Assembly (NCBI RefSeq): GCF_009857505.1
Contig: NZ_WWCP01000019.1
Location: 34,836-98,835 of the forward strand
Direction of reading: 5' to 3'
Length of the DNA: 64,000 bases
Source of the DNA: Duganella lactea
GTDB lineage: Bacteria; Pseudomonadota; Gammaproteobacteria; Burkholderiales; Burkholderiaceae_D
Part shown: in pieces, positions 41,978 to 52,167 of the stretch
Numbering within the stretch: position 1 is the first letter of the stretch
How the letters are laid out: each line of letters opens with the position of its first letter
Notes under the pieces: generated by a model
Seen by the model: only the letters and a program-made list of their open reading frames with translations
What the model was told of the DNA's origin: nothing
Database searches by the model: none
Translations under genes and position numbers: made by a program

Positions 41978-43087
41978 ATGATTCAATATATCGAAACCTT
42001 CCTGCTTGATGTGCCGACGATACGCCCTCACAAGCTCTCCGTCGCCACAATGAACACCCAGACCTTGGTACTGGTTCGCGTCCGCTGCGCCGATGGCGTG
42101 ACCGGCTGGGGCGAGGCCACCACGATTGGCGGCCTCAACTATGGCGACGAAAGCCCGGAGAGCATCAAGGTCAATATCGACACCCATATCGCGCCGCTGA
42201 TGATCGGCATGGACGCCACCCAGCCGGCCAAAGCCATGGCAAAGATCCGCAAGATCATCCAGGGCAACCGCTTTGCCAAATGCGCGATTGAAACCGCGTT
42301 GCTGGATGCGCAGGCGCGGCGCTTGAATATTCCGCTGTCCGAGCTGTTGGGCGGGCGCGTGCGCGATGCGCTGCCGGTGGCCTGGACGCTGGCCAGCGGC
42401 GACACCGCCAAGGATATCGCCGAGGCGGAACAAATGCTGGAACTGCGCCGCCACCGGATCTTCAAGCTGAAGATTGGTCTGCGCGGCGTGGATGACGATG
42501 TGGCCCATGTGCTGGCCATCAAACGCGCCCTCGGCGCCCGCGCCAGCGTGCGCGTCGACGTCAACCAGGCCTGGAACGAAGCGCAGGCGGTGCGGGGCAT
42601 CGCGGCGCTGGAAGCCGGCGGCATCGACCTGATCGAGCAACCGGTCAAGGCCCGCAACACCGGCGCGCTGGGCCGGCTGGCACAACGCTTCGATGTCGCC
42701 ATCATGGCCGACGAGGCACTGCACGGTCCGGATGACGCCATGGCGCTGGCACGCGCCGCCGCCGCCGATGTGTATGCCGTCAAGATCACCCAGTCCGGCG
42801 GCTTGCTGCCGGCACTGGAAGTGGCGACCGTGGCGCGCCTGGCCGGCGTCGGCCTGTACGGCGGCACCATGCTGGAGGGCGGGATCGGCACCGCCGCCAC
42901 CGCGCACGTGTGTTCGACCTTCCCCGAACTGGCCTGGGATACCGAACTGTTCGGTCCGCTGCTGCTGACACAGGAAGTGCTGCGCGAGCCGTTGGTCTAC
43001 CAGGACTTCATGCTGCAAGTGCCGACCGGCCCGGGCCTCGGGGTTGAGATCGACAACGACAAGCTGCGCGCGATGGCGCGCAAATAA
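41978..43087 (+). CDS. catB: muconate cycloisomerase
   Basis: A 369-residue enolase-superfamily enzyme converting cis,cis-muconate to (+)-muconolactone. Visible catalytic elements: the K-x-K motif RHRIFKLKIGLRG (Lys163, Lys165), the metal ligand Asp194 in VRVDVNQAWNEA, the glutamate in GGIDLIEQPVK and the aspartate in AIMADEALHGPDDA, then the base lysine in VYAVKITQSGG. The first gene of a same-strand run catB-catC-benA-benB-benC-benD. No strong ribosome binding site lies before its ATG. It is divergent from the LysR gene with a tandem operator between. Confidence 0.96.
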   Translation: MIQYIETFLLDVPTIRPHKLSVATMNTQTLVLVRVRCADGVTGWGEATTIGGLNYGDESPESIKVNIDTHIAPLMIGMDATQPAKAMAKIRKIIQGNRFAKCAIETALLDAQARRLNIPLSELLGGRVRDALPVAWTLASGDTAKDIAEAEQMLELRRHRIFKLKIGLRGVDDDVAHVLAIKRALGARASVRVDVNQAWNEAQAVRGIAALEAGGIDLIEQPVKARNTGALGRLAQRFDVAIMADEALHGPDDAMALARAAAADVYAVKITQSGGLLPALEVATVARLAGVGLYGGTMLEGGIGTAATAHVCSTFPELAWDTELFGPLLLTQEVLREPLVYQDFMLQVPTGPGLGVEIDNDKLRAMARK

Positions 43088-43108
43088 AACCTATATCAGG
43101 AGACCCCC

Positions 43109-43399
43109 ATGTTATTTCACGTCCGCATGAACGTTAGCCTGCCGGCCGGCATGCCGGCAGATCAGGCAGCGCAACTGAAGAAGACCGAAAAGGAACTGGC
43201 GCAGCGCCTGCAACAGGAGGGCAAATGGCGCCACCTGTGGCGCATCGCCGGGCAGTACGCCAACATCAGCATCTTCGACGTCGGCAGCGTCGATGAACTG
43301 CACACGCTGCTGACTTCCCTGCCGCTGTTCCCGTATATGCAGATCGACGTGATGCCGCTGTGCCGTCATCCCTCCTCGATCCGCGACAACCACAGCTAA
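43109..43399 (+). CDS. catC: muconolactone delta-isomerase
   Basis: A 96-residue protein matching the full length of the decameric CatC family: LFHVRMNVSLPAGMPADQAA at the N-terminus, the core WRHLWRIAGQYANISIFDVG, and LLTSLPLFPYMQIDVMPLCR at the end. It moves the double bond of muconolactone to give beta-ketoadipate enol-lactone, the last step encoded here. CAGGAGA precedes the ATG, 21 bp after catB. The downstream pca genes needed to reach succinyl-CoA and acetyl-CoA are not in the window. Confidence 0.97.
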   Translation: MLFHVRMNVSLPAGMPADQAAQLKKTEKELAQRLQQEGKWRHLWRIAGQYANISIFDVGSVDELHTLLTSLPLFPYMQIDVMPLCRHPSSIRDNHS

Positions 43400-43428
43400 C
43401 CTAAAAACATAAAAGGAGACCAAGGACC

Positions 43429-44796
43429 ATGATCCCGATCATCCCCGTCGGCGCCGCCCGGCCGCCCAATCTGGACAACTTGCTGGTCGAAGACCACGCA
43501 ACAGGCGATCACCGCCTGCATCGCGCCGCGTTCACCGACCCCGCGCTGTTCGAACTGGAAATGAAGCACATCTTCGAGGGCAACTGGATTTACCTGGCCC
43601 ACGAAAGCCAGATCCCCAACAACAACGACTACTACACGACCCACATCGGCCGCCAGCCGATTTTCATCGCGCGTAATCGCCAGGGGGAACTGAACGCCTT
43701 CATCAACGCCTGCACCCATCGCGGCGCGCAGCTGTGCCGCCACAAGCGCGGCAACAAGGCCACCTACACCTGCCCCTTCCACGGCTGGACCTTCAACAAC
43801 AGCGGCAAGCTGCTGAAAGTAAAAGATCCGGAGGACGCCGGTTATCCGGATTGCTTCAACCAGCAAGGCTCGCATGACCTGAAAAAGGTGGCGCGCTTCG
43901 ACAATTACAAGGGCTTCCTGTTCGGCAGCCTGAATGACGACGTGGTGCCACTCGCCGAATTCCTCGGTGAGGCCGGCAAGATCATCGACATGATCGTCAA
44001 CCAGTCCGCCGATGGCCTGGAGGTGCTGCGTGGCTCATCCACCTACACCTTTGAAGGCAACTGGAAGCTGCAGGCGGAAAACGGCGCCGACGGCTACCAC
44101 GTCTCGGCGGTCCACTGGAACTACGCCGCCACCACCAACCGCCGCAAGGAGGAAGCCGCCCGCGCGGACAACATCAAGGCGATGGACGCCGGCAAATGGG
44201 GCAAGCAAGGCGGTGGCTTCTACGCCTTCGAGCACGGCCACCTGCTGCTGTGGACCCAGTGGGCCAATCCGCAGGACCGCCCCAACTATCCGCGCCGCGA
44301 CGAGTACGCAGACAAGTTTGGCGGCCCGACGGCGGACTGGATGATCGGACGCTCGCGCAATCTGTGCCTGTATCCCAACGTCTACCTGATGGACCAGTTC
44401 GGTTCGCAGATCCGCCTGCTGCGCCCGCTTGCCGTCGACAAGACCGAGGTGACCATCTATTGCATCGCGCCGAAGGGCGAATCCGACGAGGCCCGCGCCC
44501 GGCGCATCCGCCAGTACGAAGACTTTTTCAATGTCAGCGGCATGGCCACCCCGGACGACCTGGAGGAATTCCGCGCCTGCCAGCAGGGCTACAAGGGCAG
44601 CGCGCTGGCCTGGAACGATATGTGCCGCGGCGCCAAACACTGGGTGCGGGGGCCGGACGCGGCGGCGCGCGAAATCGGTCTGAATCCGGTGATGAGTGGC
44701 GTCAAGACCGAAGACGAAGGGCTTTACACGATTCAGCATCGGTATTGGTTGAACGTGATGCAAAAGGCGCTGAAGGCCGAAGGAGCGACGGCATGA
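43429..44796 (+). CDS. benA: benzoate 1,2-dioxygenase, large (alpha) subunit
   Basis: A 455-residue Rieske oxygenase alpha subunit. The [2Fe-2S] ligands are Cys95 and His97 ([13 protein letters not shown]) and Cys115 and His118 ([10 protein letters not shown]). The mononuclear iron ligands begin with His224 and His229 ([13 protein letters not shown]). Length and motifs match BenA/XylX rather than anthranilate or other aromatic oxygenases, helped by its place next to catBC and the benD-type dehydrogenase. It hydroxylates benzoate to the cis-1,2-dihydrodiol carboxylate using electrons from BenC. AAAGGAGA lies before the ATG, and the stop overlaps the benB start by ATGA. Confidence 0.96.
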   Translation: MIPIIPVGAARPPNLDNLLVEDHATGDHRLHRAAFTDPALFELEMKHIFEGNWIYLAHESQIPNNNDYYTTHIGRQPIFIARNRQGELNAFINACTHRGAQLCRHKRGNKATYTCPFHGWTFNNSGKLLKVKDPEDAGYPDCFNQQGSHDLKKVARFDNYKGFLFGSLNDDVVPLAEFLGEAGKIIDMIVNQSADGLEVLRGSSTYTFEGNWKLQAENGADGYHVSAVHWNYAATTNRRKEEAARADNIKAMDAGKWGKQGGGFYAFEHGHLLLWTQWANPQDRPNYPRRDEYADKFGGPTADWMIGRSRNLCLYPNVYLMDQFGSQIRLLRPLAVDKTEVTIYCIAPKGESDEARARRIRQYEDFFNVSGMATPDDLEEFRACQQGYKGSALAWNDMCRGAKHWVRGPDAAAREIGLNPVMSGVKTEDEGLYTIQHRYWLNVMQKALKAEGATA

Positions 44797-45272
44797 TCAA
44801 CGACATCTGCGCTTTTCTGTATCGAGAAAGCCGTCTGCTGGACGATGAACAATGGGACGAGTGGCTCGCATGCTACCACCCGGACGCGCAGTTCTGGATG
44901 CCGGCGTGGGACGACGACGATCAACTGGTCACCGATCCCCAGCGGGAAATCTCGCTGATCTACTACCCGACCCGCCAGGGCCTGGAAGACCGCGTGTTCC
45001 GCATCAAGACCGAGCGCTCCAGTGCCACCATGCCGGACACGCGAACCAGCCATAACATCGCCAATGTGGAGATCGAAAGCCAGGAAGGCCAGCGCTACAC
45101 GGTGCGCTTCAACTGGCACACGCTGAGCCACCGCTACAAGAGCGATTTCAGCTACTTCGGCATGGCGCGCTACGTCATTGATTTTTCGGGCGAACGCCCG
45201 CTGATCCACAATAAATACGTGGTGCTGAAAAACGATTACATCAATCAGGTAATCGACATCTACCATATCTAG
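44793..45272 (+). CDS. benB: benzoate 1,2-dioxygenase, small (beta) subunit
   Basis: 159 residues, the normal length of ring-hydroxylating dioxygenase beta subunits. It begins [20 protein letters not shown] and contains [19 protein letters not shown] and the closing [20 protein letters not shown]. It has no cofactor and stabilises the alpha3-beta3 hexamer with BenA. The ATG at 44793 overlaps the benA stop (ATGA), giving matched translation of the two subunits. benC follows after 15 bp. Confidence 0.95.
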   Translation: MINDICAFLYRESRLLDDEQWDEWLACYHPDAQFWMPAWDDDDQLVTDPQREISLIYYPTRQGLEDRVFRIKTERSSATMPDTRTSHNIANVEIESQEGQRYTVRFNWHTLSHRYKSDFSYFGMARYVIDFSGERPLIHNKYVVLKNDYINQVIDIYHI

Positions 45273-47101
<1,829 letters not shown>

Positions 47102-47123
47102 GGGCGCCGCCGGCGTCATTCGC

Positions 47124-48479
47124 TCAGGCCTCCGACGAAGCGGGCACGGCGCCATGGATGGCGCCCCGCGCCGGCGTGGCCGACTTGCGGTGACTGATCA
47201 GCGCCACCGACACGGCGGCGATGACGGCGGGAATGGCGATGGCGACGAAGTTCTGCTGCAGCGGCAACGCCATGCCGACCAGTGTGCCGATGACGATCGG
47301 CGCCAGAATCGCACCACTGCGGCCCACGCCGGAGGCCCAGCCGATGCCGGTCGAGCGCACGGCGGTAGGATAGAACTGGCCGGCATAGGCGTAAGTGACG
47401 ATCTGCGTGCCGATGGTGGAGGCGCCGGCCAGGCCGACCAGCACAAACAGCATCGGGGTCGACACCGGATAGCCCAGTAGCGTGATCGACACCGCCGCCA
47501 GCGCATACATCCCCACCAGCACGTACTTGATGTGGAAGCGGTCGGCCAGCCAGCCGCCGCCCACCGCGCCGATGACGGCGCCAAAGTTCAACACCAGCAC
47601 AAAGGTCAACGCCGAGCCCAGGCTGTAACCGGCGCCGGCCATCAGTTTCGCCAGCCAGGAGCTCAGCGCGTACACCATGAACAGACACATAAAGAAAGCG
47701 ATCCAGAACATCACCGTGCTGAAACCACGGCCATCCTGAAACAGTTTGCCGATCGGCGCACCATCGGCGCGCTCATGCGCGGCGACCGCGAAGTGATCAT
47801 CGCTGCGCGGCCGATAGCTTGGCTCCATGCGCGCCAGAATCGCCTTGAGTTCGTCCGTGCGCCCCTGCCGCACCAGGAACGGCATCGACTCCGGCAGCGA
47901 CTTCAGAATGAAGGGGATCAACACCACCGGCACGCCGGCGGCCAGGAACACCGATGACCAGCCGTAGCTTTCAATCAGCCCCTTGCCCATCACCGCCGCC
48001 AGCATGCCGCCGACCGCATAGCCGCTGAACATCAGCGTGACCATCGTGGCGCGAATTTTTCGCGGCGAATATTCGGTCATCTGAGCGACCACGTTCGGCA
48101 TCACGCCGCCAATGCCCAGGCCAGCGAGAAAACGCATCGCGCTAAATACGTAGGGATCGGTGGTGAGTCCGGCGGCCGCCGTGAAGACGCTGAACAGCGC
48201 CAGGCAAATCGCGATCGCGCGCGCGCGGCCAATGCGGTCGGCGATGGTGCCCAGGAAAATCGCGCCGAACATCATGCCGAACAGCGCCGAACTGACCATG
48301 AAGCCGGCGTTTTGCGCCGTCACGCCCATGCTCTTCATGATCGACGGCAGCGCGATGCCAGCTACGGCCAGATCGTAGCCGTCGCAGATAATGATGATCG
48401 CGCACCAGGCCAGCACGGTGGCGTGGAAGCGATTGAAGCGGGCATTGTCCGCCAGTTTGTGAATATCGATGTGCTGCAT
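47124..48479 (-). CDS. benK: aromatic acid:H+ symporter of the MFS (AAHS family; BenK/PcaK-like)
   Basis: 451 residues and twelve membrane helices. The AAHS marker DGYDLAVAGIALPSIMKSMG lies in helix 1, DRIGRARAIAICLALFSV after helix 2, and RFLAGLGIGGVMPNVVAQMT in helix 4. PcaK and BenK share these residues. With benABCD next to it, benzoate is the most likely substrate, giving the locus two benzoate importers together with BenE. It is the second gene of the benE-benK run on the minus strand, behind the benE operator. The symbol is given on context; other aromatic acids are possible. Confidence 0.85.
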   Translation of the reverse strand: MQHIDIHKLADNARFNRFHATVLAWCAIIIICDGYDLAVAGIALPSIMKSMGVTAQNAGFMVSSALFGMMFGAIFLGTIADRIGRARAIAICLALFSVFTAAAGLTTDPYVFSAMRFLAGLGIGGVMPNVVAQMTEYSPRKIRATMVTLMFSGYAVGGMLAAVMGKGLIESYGWSSVFLAAGVPVVLIPFILKSLPESMPFLVRQGRTDELKAILARMEPSYRPRSDDHFAVAAHERADGAPIGKLFQDGRGFSTVMFWIAFFMCLFMVYALSSWLAKLMAGAGYSLGSALTFVLVLNFGAVIGAVGGGWLADRFHIKYVLVGMYALAAVSITLLGYPVSTPMLFVLVGLAGASTIGTQIVTYAYAGQFYPTAVRSTGIGWASGVGRSGAILAPIVIGTLVGMALPLQQNFVAIAIPAVIAAVSVALISHRKSATPARGAIHGAVPASSEA

Positions 48480-48520
48480 GATGCTTGTCTCCCGTTTTTA
48501 GTAGTGGTGGTGTTGGAAAT

Positions 48521-49750
48521 TTATGCGGTGCTCACCGGTCGCAGCACGCGATGTGCCACGATGCCGATCAAAATGCCCCAGAAAGCCGAACCGAGGCCGA
48601 GGAAGGTCATACCCGATGCGGTGGCAAGGAAAGTCAGGACCGCCGCTTCACGGTCCGGCGCGTTCACCATCTGCGTCAGGTTGACGCCGATCGGTCCGAG
48701 CAAGGCCAGCCCGGCCAGCGTGACAATCAGCTCTTTCGGCAGCGCGGCGAACAACATCACCACCGAGCCGCCACACAAGCCCGCCAGCAAATAGAACGCG
48801 CCGTTGGCGATGCCGGCCACGTAACGCCGGCGTGGATCTTCATGCGCGTCGCGGCCGGTGCACAGGGCGGCGGTGATCGCGGCGATGGCGATAGTGATGC
48901 CGCCAACGAACGCCGTCGCCGCCGAAGCCAGGCTGCTGACCACCACCACTTTGCGCACCGGCACCTCGTAGCCGGCGCCGCGCAGGATCGCCATGCCGGG
49001 CAGATACTGGCCGCTCAACGTGGTCAGCACCAAGGGCAACGCCAGGCTGAAGGTGCTGGTCCAGCTCCAGGCCGGCGTGATGCATTGCGGCGTCACCAGA
49101 CGCAGATGCACATCGGCAAAATGGATCTGTCCCATCAGCACCGCGATGGCGATACCGGCCACCAGCAACAGGACCACGCTGTAGCGCGGCAGCAGTCGTT
49201 TGAAGAGCAGATAGGCGAGCAGCATGCCGCACACCAGCAGCGGCAGCGTCCCCATGCCCTTGAAAGCGTTCAAGCCGAACGGCAGCAAGATGCCCGCCAT
49301 CATGCCGCTGGCGACACCCTTCGGTACATACGCCATCAGACGCTCAAAGCCGCCAGACAGTCCGATCACCAGCAGCAGCAACGCCGCCGTCAGATAGGCG
49401 CCCACCGCCTCGTGAATCGACAAGGACGGAAACAGTGGAATCAGCAGCGCGGTGCCCGGCGCCGACCAGGCGGTAATCACCGGCGCCTTCAGCGTCCAGC
49501 TGAGGAAGATGCCGGCCACCGCCGCGCCCAGCGCAATACCAAAGACCCAGGAAGCGAACATGTCGTTCGACATCTGCCCAGCCTGCGCCGCTTGGTAAAA
49601 GATCGTCAGCGGCCCGGCAAGCGAAACCAGCACCGCGAGAAAGCCCGCCGCGACCGCCGATATCGAGCTATCTGCCCAGTGTGATTGTTTGCGCGGATCG
49701 GCCGCCACACGCGCGTGTACGCGTCGCGGCTCCGGCATGGATGGCGGCAT
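48521..49750 (-). CDS. benE: benzoate/H+ symporter BenE
   Basis: 409 residues of the BenE family, a twelve-helix transporter with the UraA/SLC26-like inverted repeat. Typical segments are GFLAVLVSLAGPLTIFYQAA, FASWVFGIALGAAVAGIFLS, SAPGTALLIP and the second-repeat LTTLSGQYLPGMAILRGAGY. It imports benzoate for BenABC. GGGAGAC precedes its ATG, and a tandem LysR operator lies about 80-115 bp upstream, so it belongs to the same regulon as catA and catB. benK follows after about 40 bp. Confidence 0.94.
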   Translation of the reverse strand: MPPSMPEPRRVHARVAADPRKQSHWADSSISAVAAGFLAVLVSLAGPLTIFYQAAQAGQMSNDMFASWVFGIALGAAVAGIFLSWTLKAPVITAWSAPGTALLIPLFPSLSIHEAVGAYLTAALLLLVIGLSGGFERLMAYVPKGVASGMMAGILLPFGLNAFKGMGTLPLLVCGMLLAYLLFKRLLPRYSVVLLLVAGIAIAVLMGQIHFADVHLRLVTPQCITPAWSWTSTFSLALPLVLTTLSGQYLPGMAILRGAGYEVPVRKVVVVSSLASAATAFVGGITIAIAAITAALCTGRDAHEDPRRRYVAGIANGAFYLLAGLCGGSVVMLFAALPKELIVTLAGLALLGPIGVNLTQMVNAPDREAAVLTFLATASGMTFLGLGSAFWGILIGIVAHRVLRPVSTA

Positions 49751-49828
49751 GGCTGTCTCCCGTTGTCATTGTCGTTGTTGCGTCGCGCTTGCCAAGGGGG
49801 AGAGTAGACAGTTTCAGAATGTCGGTCC

Positions 49829-49865
49829 AACACCGATTGAGTATGTGTTTGATACCTGGTGGGTA
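49829..49865 (-). promoter_or_regulatory. tandem BenM/CatM-type LysR operator of benE
   Basis: Perfect ATAC-N7-GTAT (49851-49865) and imperfect ACAC-N7-GTAT (49829-49843), 22 bp apart start to start. On the benE strand the imperfect half ends GTGT and continues into TTGGAC; TCTACT, 16 bp on, may be the -10. It is the third copy of the same layout in this window. Confidence 0.75.
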
Positions 49866-49869
49866 TTTG

Positions 49870-50308
49870 GCGTACACCACGCAGGGCCGGGTGACATCGA
49901 CGATTAGATCAGAACGTTCCTAGCATAATAAAATTCACAAATTCTCACCAAAAATCACTTTATACAATAAAAAACAAAATTTTTTTTTTGACCCGTCAGA
50001 GAAAAGGCGTAAAAATAGTTTCATAAACCCGCACAAAAAATTAAAAGCCATTAAAAATCCGACGATCGCTATGCTCCATATTTTTCCAGTGATCAATAGT
50101 TACCGCCAACGAATCTTTCAATTTATCAACTATCGACGAACAGCGTTTCGTTTCAATTTCAAAACAATCGGAGTTGTCGGTTATTTATGCTGATGTTGCG
50201 ATATGAGTTAGCGGACTACCAAGCGCTTCTTTTGTTATTTGAGTATTCGGCGATTACAGGATAGCCGAAGAGGTTCACACTCCTGTCTTGTTCTTTTGAA
50301 AGGCTTTT
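49870..50308. other. AT-rich intergenic stretch before the double-glycine peptide gene
   Basis: About 440 bp without a supported gene, the longest gap in the window, and clearly poorer in GC than everything to its left. It contains a run of ten T (49980-49989), many A runs, and near its end a short inverted pair, ACAGGA (50256-50261) and TCCTGT (50281-50286). GAAAGG just before 50309 is the ribosome binding site of the peptide gene. I see no convincing -35/-10 pair. It probably holds the promoter and control region of the peptide cluster. Confidence 0.6.
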
Positions 50309-50554
50309 ATGAGCATCACTACGTTGAGCTTTGATGAGTTGAATCAAATCGCAGGCGGCTCGGGAGCTGGCGAGTCCGGTAACGCACTCGCGGGCCTCGC
50401 TGGTGCGATCGGCGCGGCGGTTTTTGATCCTGCAGGAGCAGCGGTTGCGCTGCTAGGCGCGCTGGGTGCGGGGCTGATAGCTTTGGATAACAACAGCACG
50501 TCCGGCGATACAACCTATCCCGTCAACTCCAATGCCATGGGTGACGTGTACTAA
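50309..50554 (+). CDS. double-glycine-leader bacteriocin-like peptide precursor
   Basis: 81 residues. The leader (LSFDELNQIAGG, residues 6-17) has the spacing of hydrophobic residues and the Gly-Gly end cut by C39-peptidase ABC exporters. The predicted core (about 64 residues) is very rich in Gly and Ala with helical GxxxG-like stretches (NALAGLAGAIGAAVFD, ALLGALGAGLIALDN) and a polar tail, as in class II bacteriocins and microcins. It has no cysteines. A C39 exporter and HlyD adaptor lie in the same strand run 1.6 kb downstream, giving strong context. It may instead be a signalling or cell-contact peptide. Cleavage after residue 17 is inferred. Confidence 0.78.
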   Translation: MSITTLSFDELNQIAGGSGAGESGNALAGLAGAIGAAVFDPAGAAVALLGALGAGLIALDNNSTSGDTTYPVNSNAMGDVY

Positions 50555-50564
50555 GTGACGATCC

Positions 50565-50589
50565 TGGCGTACCTCATGTAGGTACGCCA
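50565..50589 (+). terminator. stem-loop after the peptide precursor gene
   Basis: TGGCGTACCT (50565-50574) and AGGTACGCCA (50580-50589) form a perfect 10-bp stem with a 5-nt loop, 11 bp after the precursor stop. No U tract follows, so partial read-through is likely. This would make much precursor and little of the processing and export proteins. Confidence 0.6.
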
Positions 50590-50618
50590 ATTCAGGCAAA
50601 AGGCAGGCGTTTAAAGCT

Positions 50619-51371
50619 ATGTTAGGTCAACAAAAACAGATCCTATCCACTGTCGGAGCGCAACATGACGAACATGCTCCGATGGCGAAATCATTGGCAT
50701 GGACGGCACTATTGCTCATCGAGTTTTTAGTCGCACCGCTGCTCGTTCTGCTTTTTTATTACGTGGCCAATCACGCGGATGGCAACGCGCGCCCTCCATT
50801 TTCGGAGCTCACCTCACGCCTCTCGACACCTGTTGGTTTGCTGGAAATAGCACTTTGTCAGTGCCTCATTCAGGTACCGACCATACTCTTGGCGGCGCGT
50901 GCATGCGGCCCGCAGATAAAGACTGTGTTGGGATTGCTTCCTGTACGGCGAGATGCCGTTAAACCCGCGATGATTGCTTTTTTGATATACATATCGGTTG
51001 AGATGTTTTTAGGAAATCTATTTCATAACGAAAATCCCATTTTAAAACATGCCGGCGATACCACAATGCGCGGTTTGATCATCATTCCTGTGGTGTTCAT
51101 TTCCCCTATTATGGAAGAATTAATATTTCGTGGATTTTTGTTTTTCAGATGGAATCACCGCACAGCACCATGGCAGCGTGTCAATTTATTTATTTCACTG
51201 TTATTTTCAATGATGCACCTCGGTGGAGCAACCCTATTCACGGTGTGTTCCCTGTTTGTTTTTTCGCTGTTGCTAGGATGGGTTCGTCAACGCTCCGCAT
51301 CCATTTATCCCGCCATTGCATTGCACATAATAAATAACGCCATACCTGTCATCTCAGAAGTATTATTTTGA
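50619..51371 (+). CDS. CPBP-family intramembrane glutamic endopeptidase
   Basis: 250 residues and several membrane helices. The CPBP (Abi/Rce1) signature is complete: Glu166-Glu167 with Arg171 (SPIMEELIFRGFLFF), His200 (LFSMMHLGG) and His236/Asn240 (ALHIINNAI). In bacteriocin loci such proteins often give self-immunity or take part in peptide maturation. It follows the precursor behind a stem-loop and its stop lies next to the nucleotidyltransferase start region. The start at 50619 lacks a good ribosome binding site; ATG 50682 is an alternative. Protease activity is a family inference. Confidence 0.85.
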   Translation: MLGQQKQILSTVGAQHDEHAPMAKSLAWTALLLIEFLVAPLLVLLFYYVANHADGNARPPFSELTSRLSTPVGLLEIALCQCLIQVPTILLAARACGPQIKTVLGLLPVRRDAVKPAMIAFLIYISVEMFLGNLFHNENPILKHAGDTTMRGLIIIPVVFISPIMEELIFRGFLFFRWNHRTAPWQRVNLFISLLFSMMHLGGATLFTVCSLFVFSLLLGWVRQRSASIYPAIALHIINNAIPVISEVLF

Positions 51372-51382
51372 GGAACTCGATC

Positions 51383-52135
51383 GTGAATGCGCCTATCGAA
51401 AAATTTGAAAGCAGCGACTTTTCAAGCCTCATCCAAAACGTATTGCAGTCGCGCTATCCTGGTTGTGACTTCGCTTATTTCTACGGCTCGGCCTCGAAGC
51501 AATGTCACAACGCCGATTCTGACCTCGACCTGCTCGTGGTATTCACCACTGCAATACAGCCGTTCCGGGAAAAATTTGTGCAGGACGGCATCTTGTTCGA
51601 TGTGTTCGTTTATGACGCGGAGTCGCTAAGCGGAGCCATCCATAACGCACGTACGCATGGAAAATTTGTGACGGTGGATGCGGTGCTGGAAGCCATGACG
51701 CTGCCAGCAGAGACACCGACTTCCATCACGCTGAAGACAGCGGCGAGTCGAGTCAAGCGTGCCGGATTTCTTTTTACACAAAAAAGCTTTTTCCGCCAGT
51801 ATGTCACCAGCATCCTCGACGATTTGCAGGATCAATTAAGCGATGGGGAGCGGATTTTACTGGCAGTTGACTTATTTAAATTGGTAATCGATATCGCGCT
51901 AATTTGTCACGGGGTCGGCCTGTGTACGCGTCGTCATGCCGCTCGGCAAATGGAGCGTGTGGCCCCGGCGGCCTATGCCGCTTTATGTGATGCCTTGAAC
52001 CATGCGATGGCAGGCGATACGGATGCATTACGCACGTTGGCACGGCACCATCTGGATTTGCTCGGCGGCCCGCTACGCGATGGGTTTCGGCAGCCGATCA
52101 CGGATGCGCCGCGCATGCCCTTACCTGTCCTCTAA
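51383..52135 (+). CDS. nucleotidyltransferase-fold protein in the peptide cluster
   Basis: 250 residues from GTG 51383, chosen because GAGGAA sits 7 bp before it; a TTG 15 bases earlier is the alternative. The N-terminal 100 residues are a polymerase-beta-type nucleotidyltransferase: AYFYGSASKQ (Gly35-Ser36) and NADSDLDLLVVF with Asp47 and Asp49 as metal ligands. The C-terminal part is helical (LLAVDLFKLVIDIALICHGV), resembling the substrate domain of MNT/HEPN or aminoglycoside-type transferases. It lies between the CPBP protease and the HlyD gene. Nucleotidylation of the peptide, its receptor or a toxin-antitoxin role are all open; none is shown. Confidence 0.75.
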   Translation: MNAPIEKFESSDFSSLIQNVLQSRYPGCDFAYFYGSASKQCHNADSDLDLLVVFTTAIQPFREKFVQDGILFDVFVYDAESLSGAIHNARTHGKFVTVDAVLEAMTLPAETPTSITLKTAASRVKRAGFLFTQKSFFRQYVTSILDDLQDQLSDGERILLAVDLFKLVIDIALICHGVGLCTRRHAARQMERVAPAAYAALCDALNHAMAGDTDALRTLARHHLDLLGGPLRDGFRQPITDAPRMPLPVL

Positions 52136-52167
52136 GACGGTTCATTACATAATTTCGCCTCCTGCCG

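Noticed and set aside
41799..41981. A 60-residue frame across the catR-catB gap
   Set aside because: It covers the tandem operator and the start of the LysR gene on the other strand; no domain or ribosome binding site.
49980..49989. Ten-T run as a terminator of a gene
   Set aside because: There is no GC-rich stem before it on the relevant strand and no gene ending there.
50187..50264. A 25-codon ORF upstream of the double-glycine peptide as a second peptide or leader
   Set aside because: It has no ribosome binding site, no Gly-Gly motif and lies in AT-rich sequence where short frames are common.
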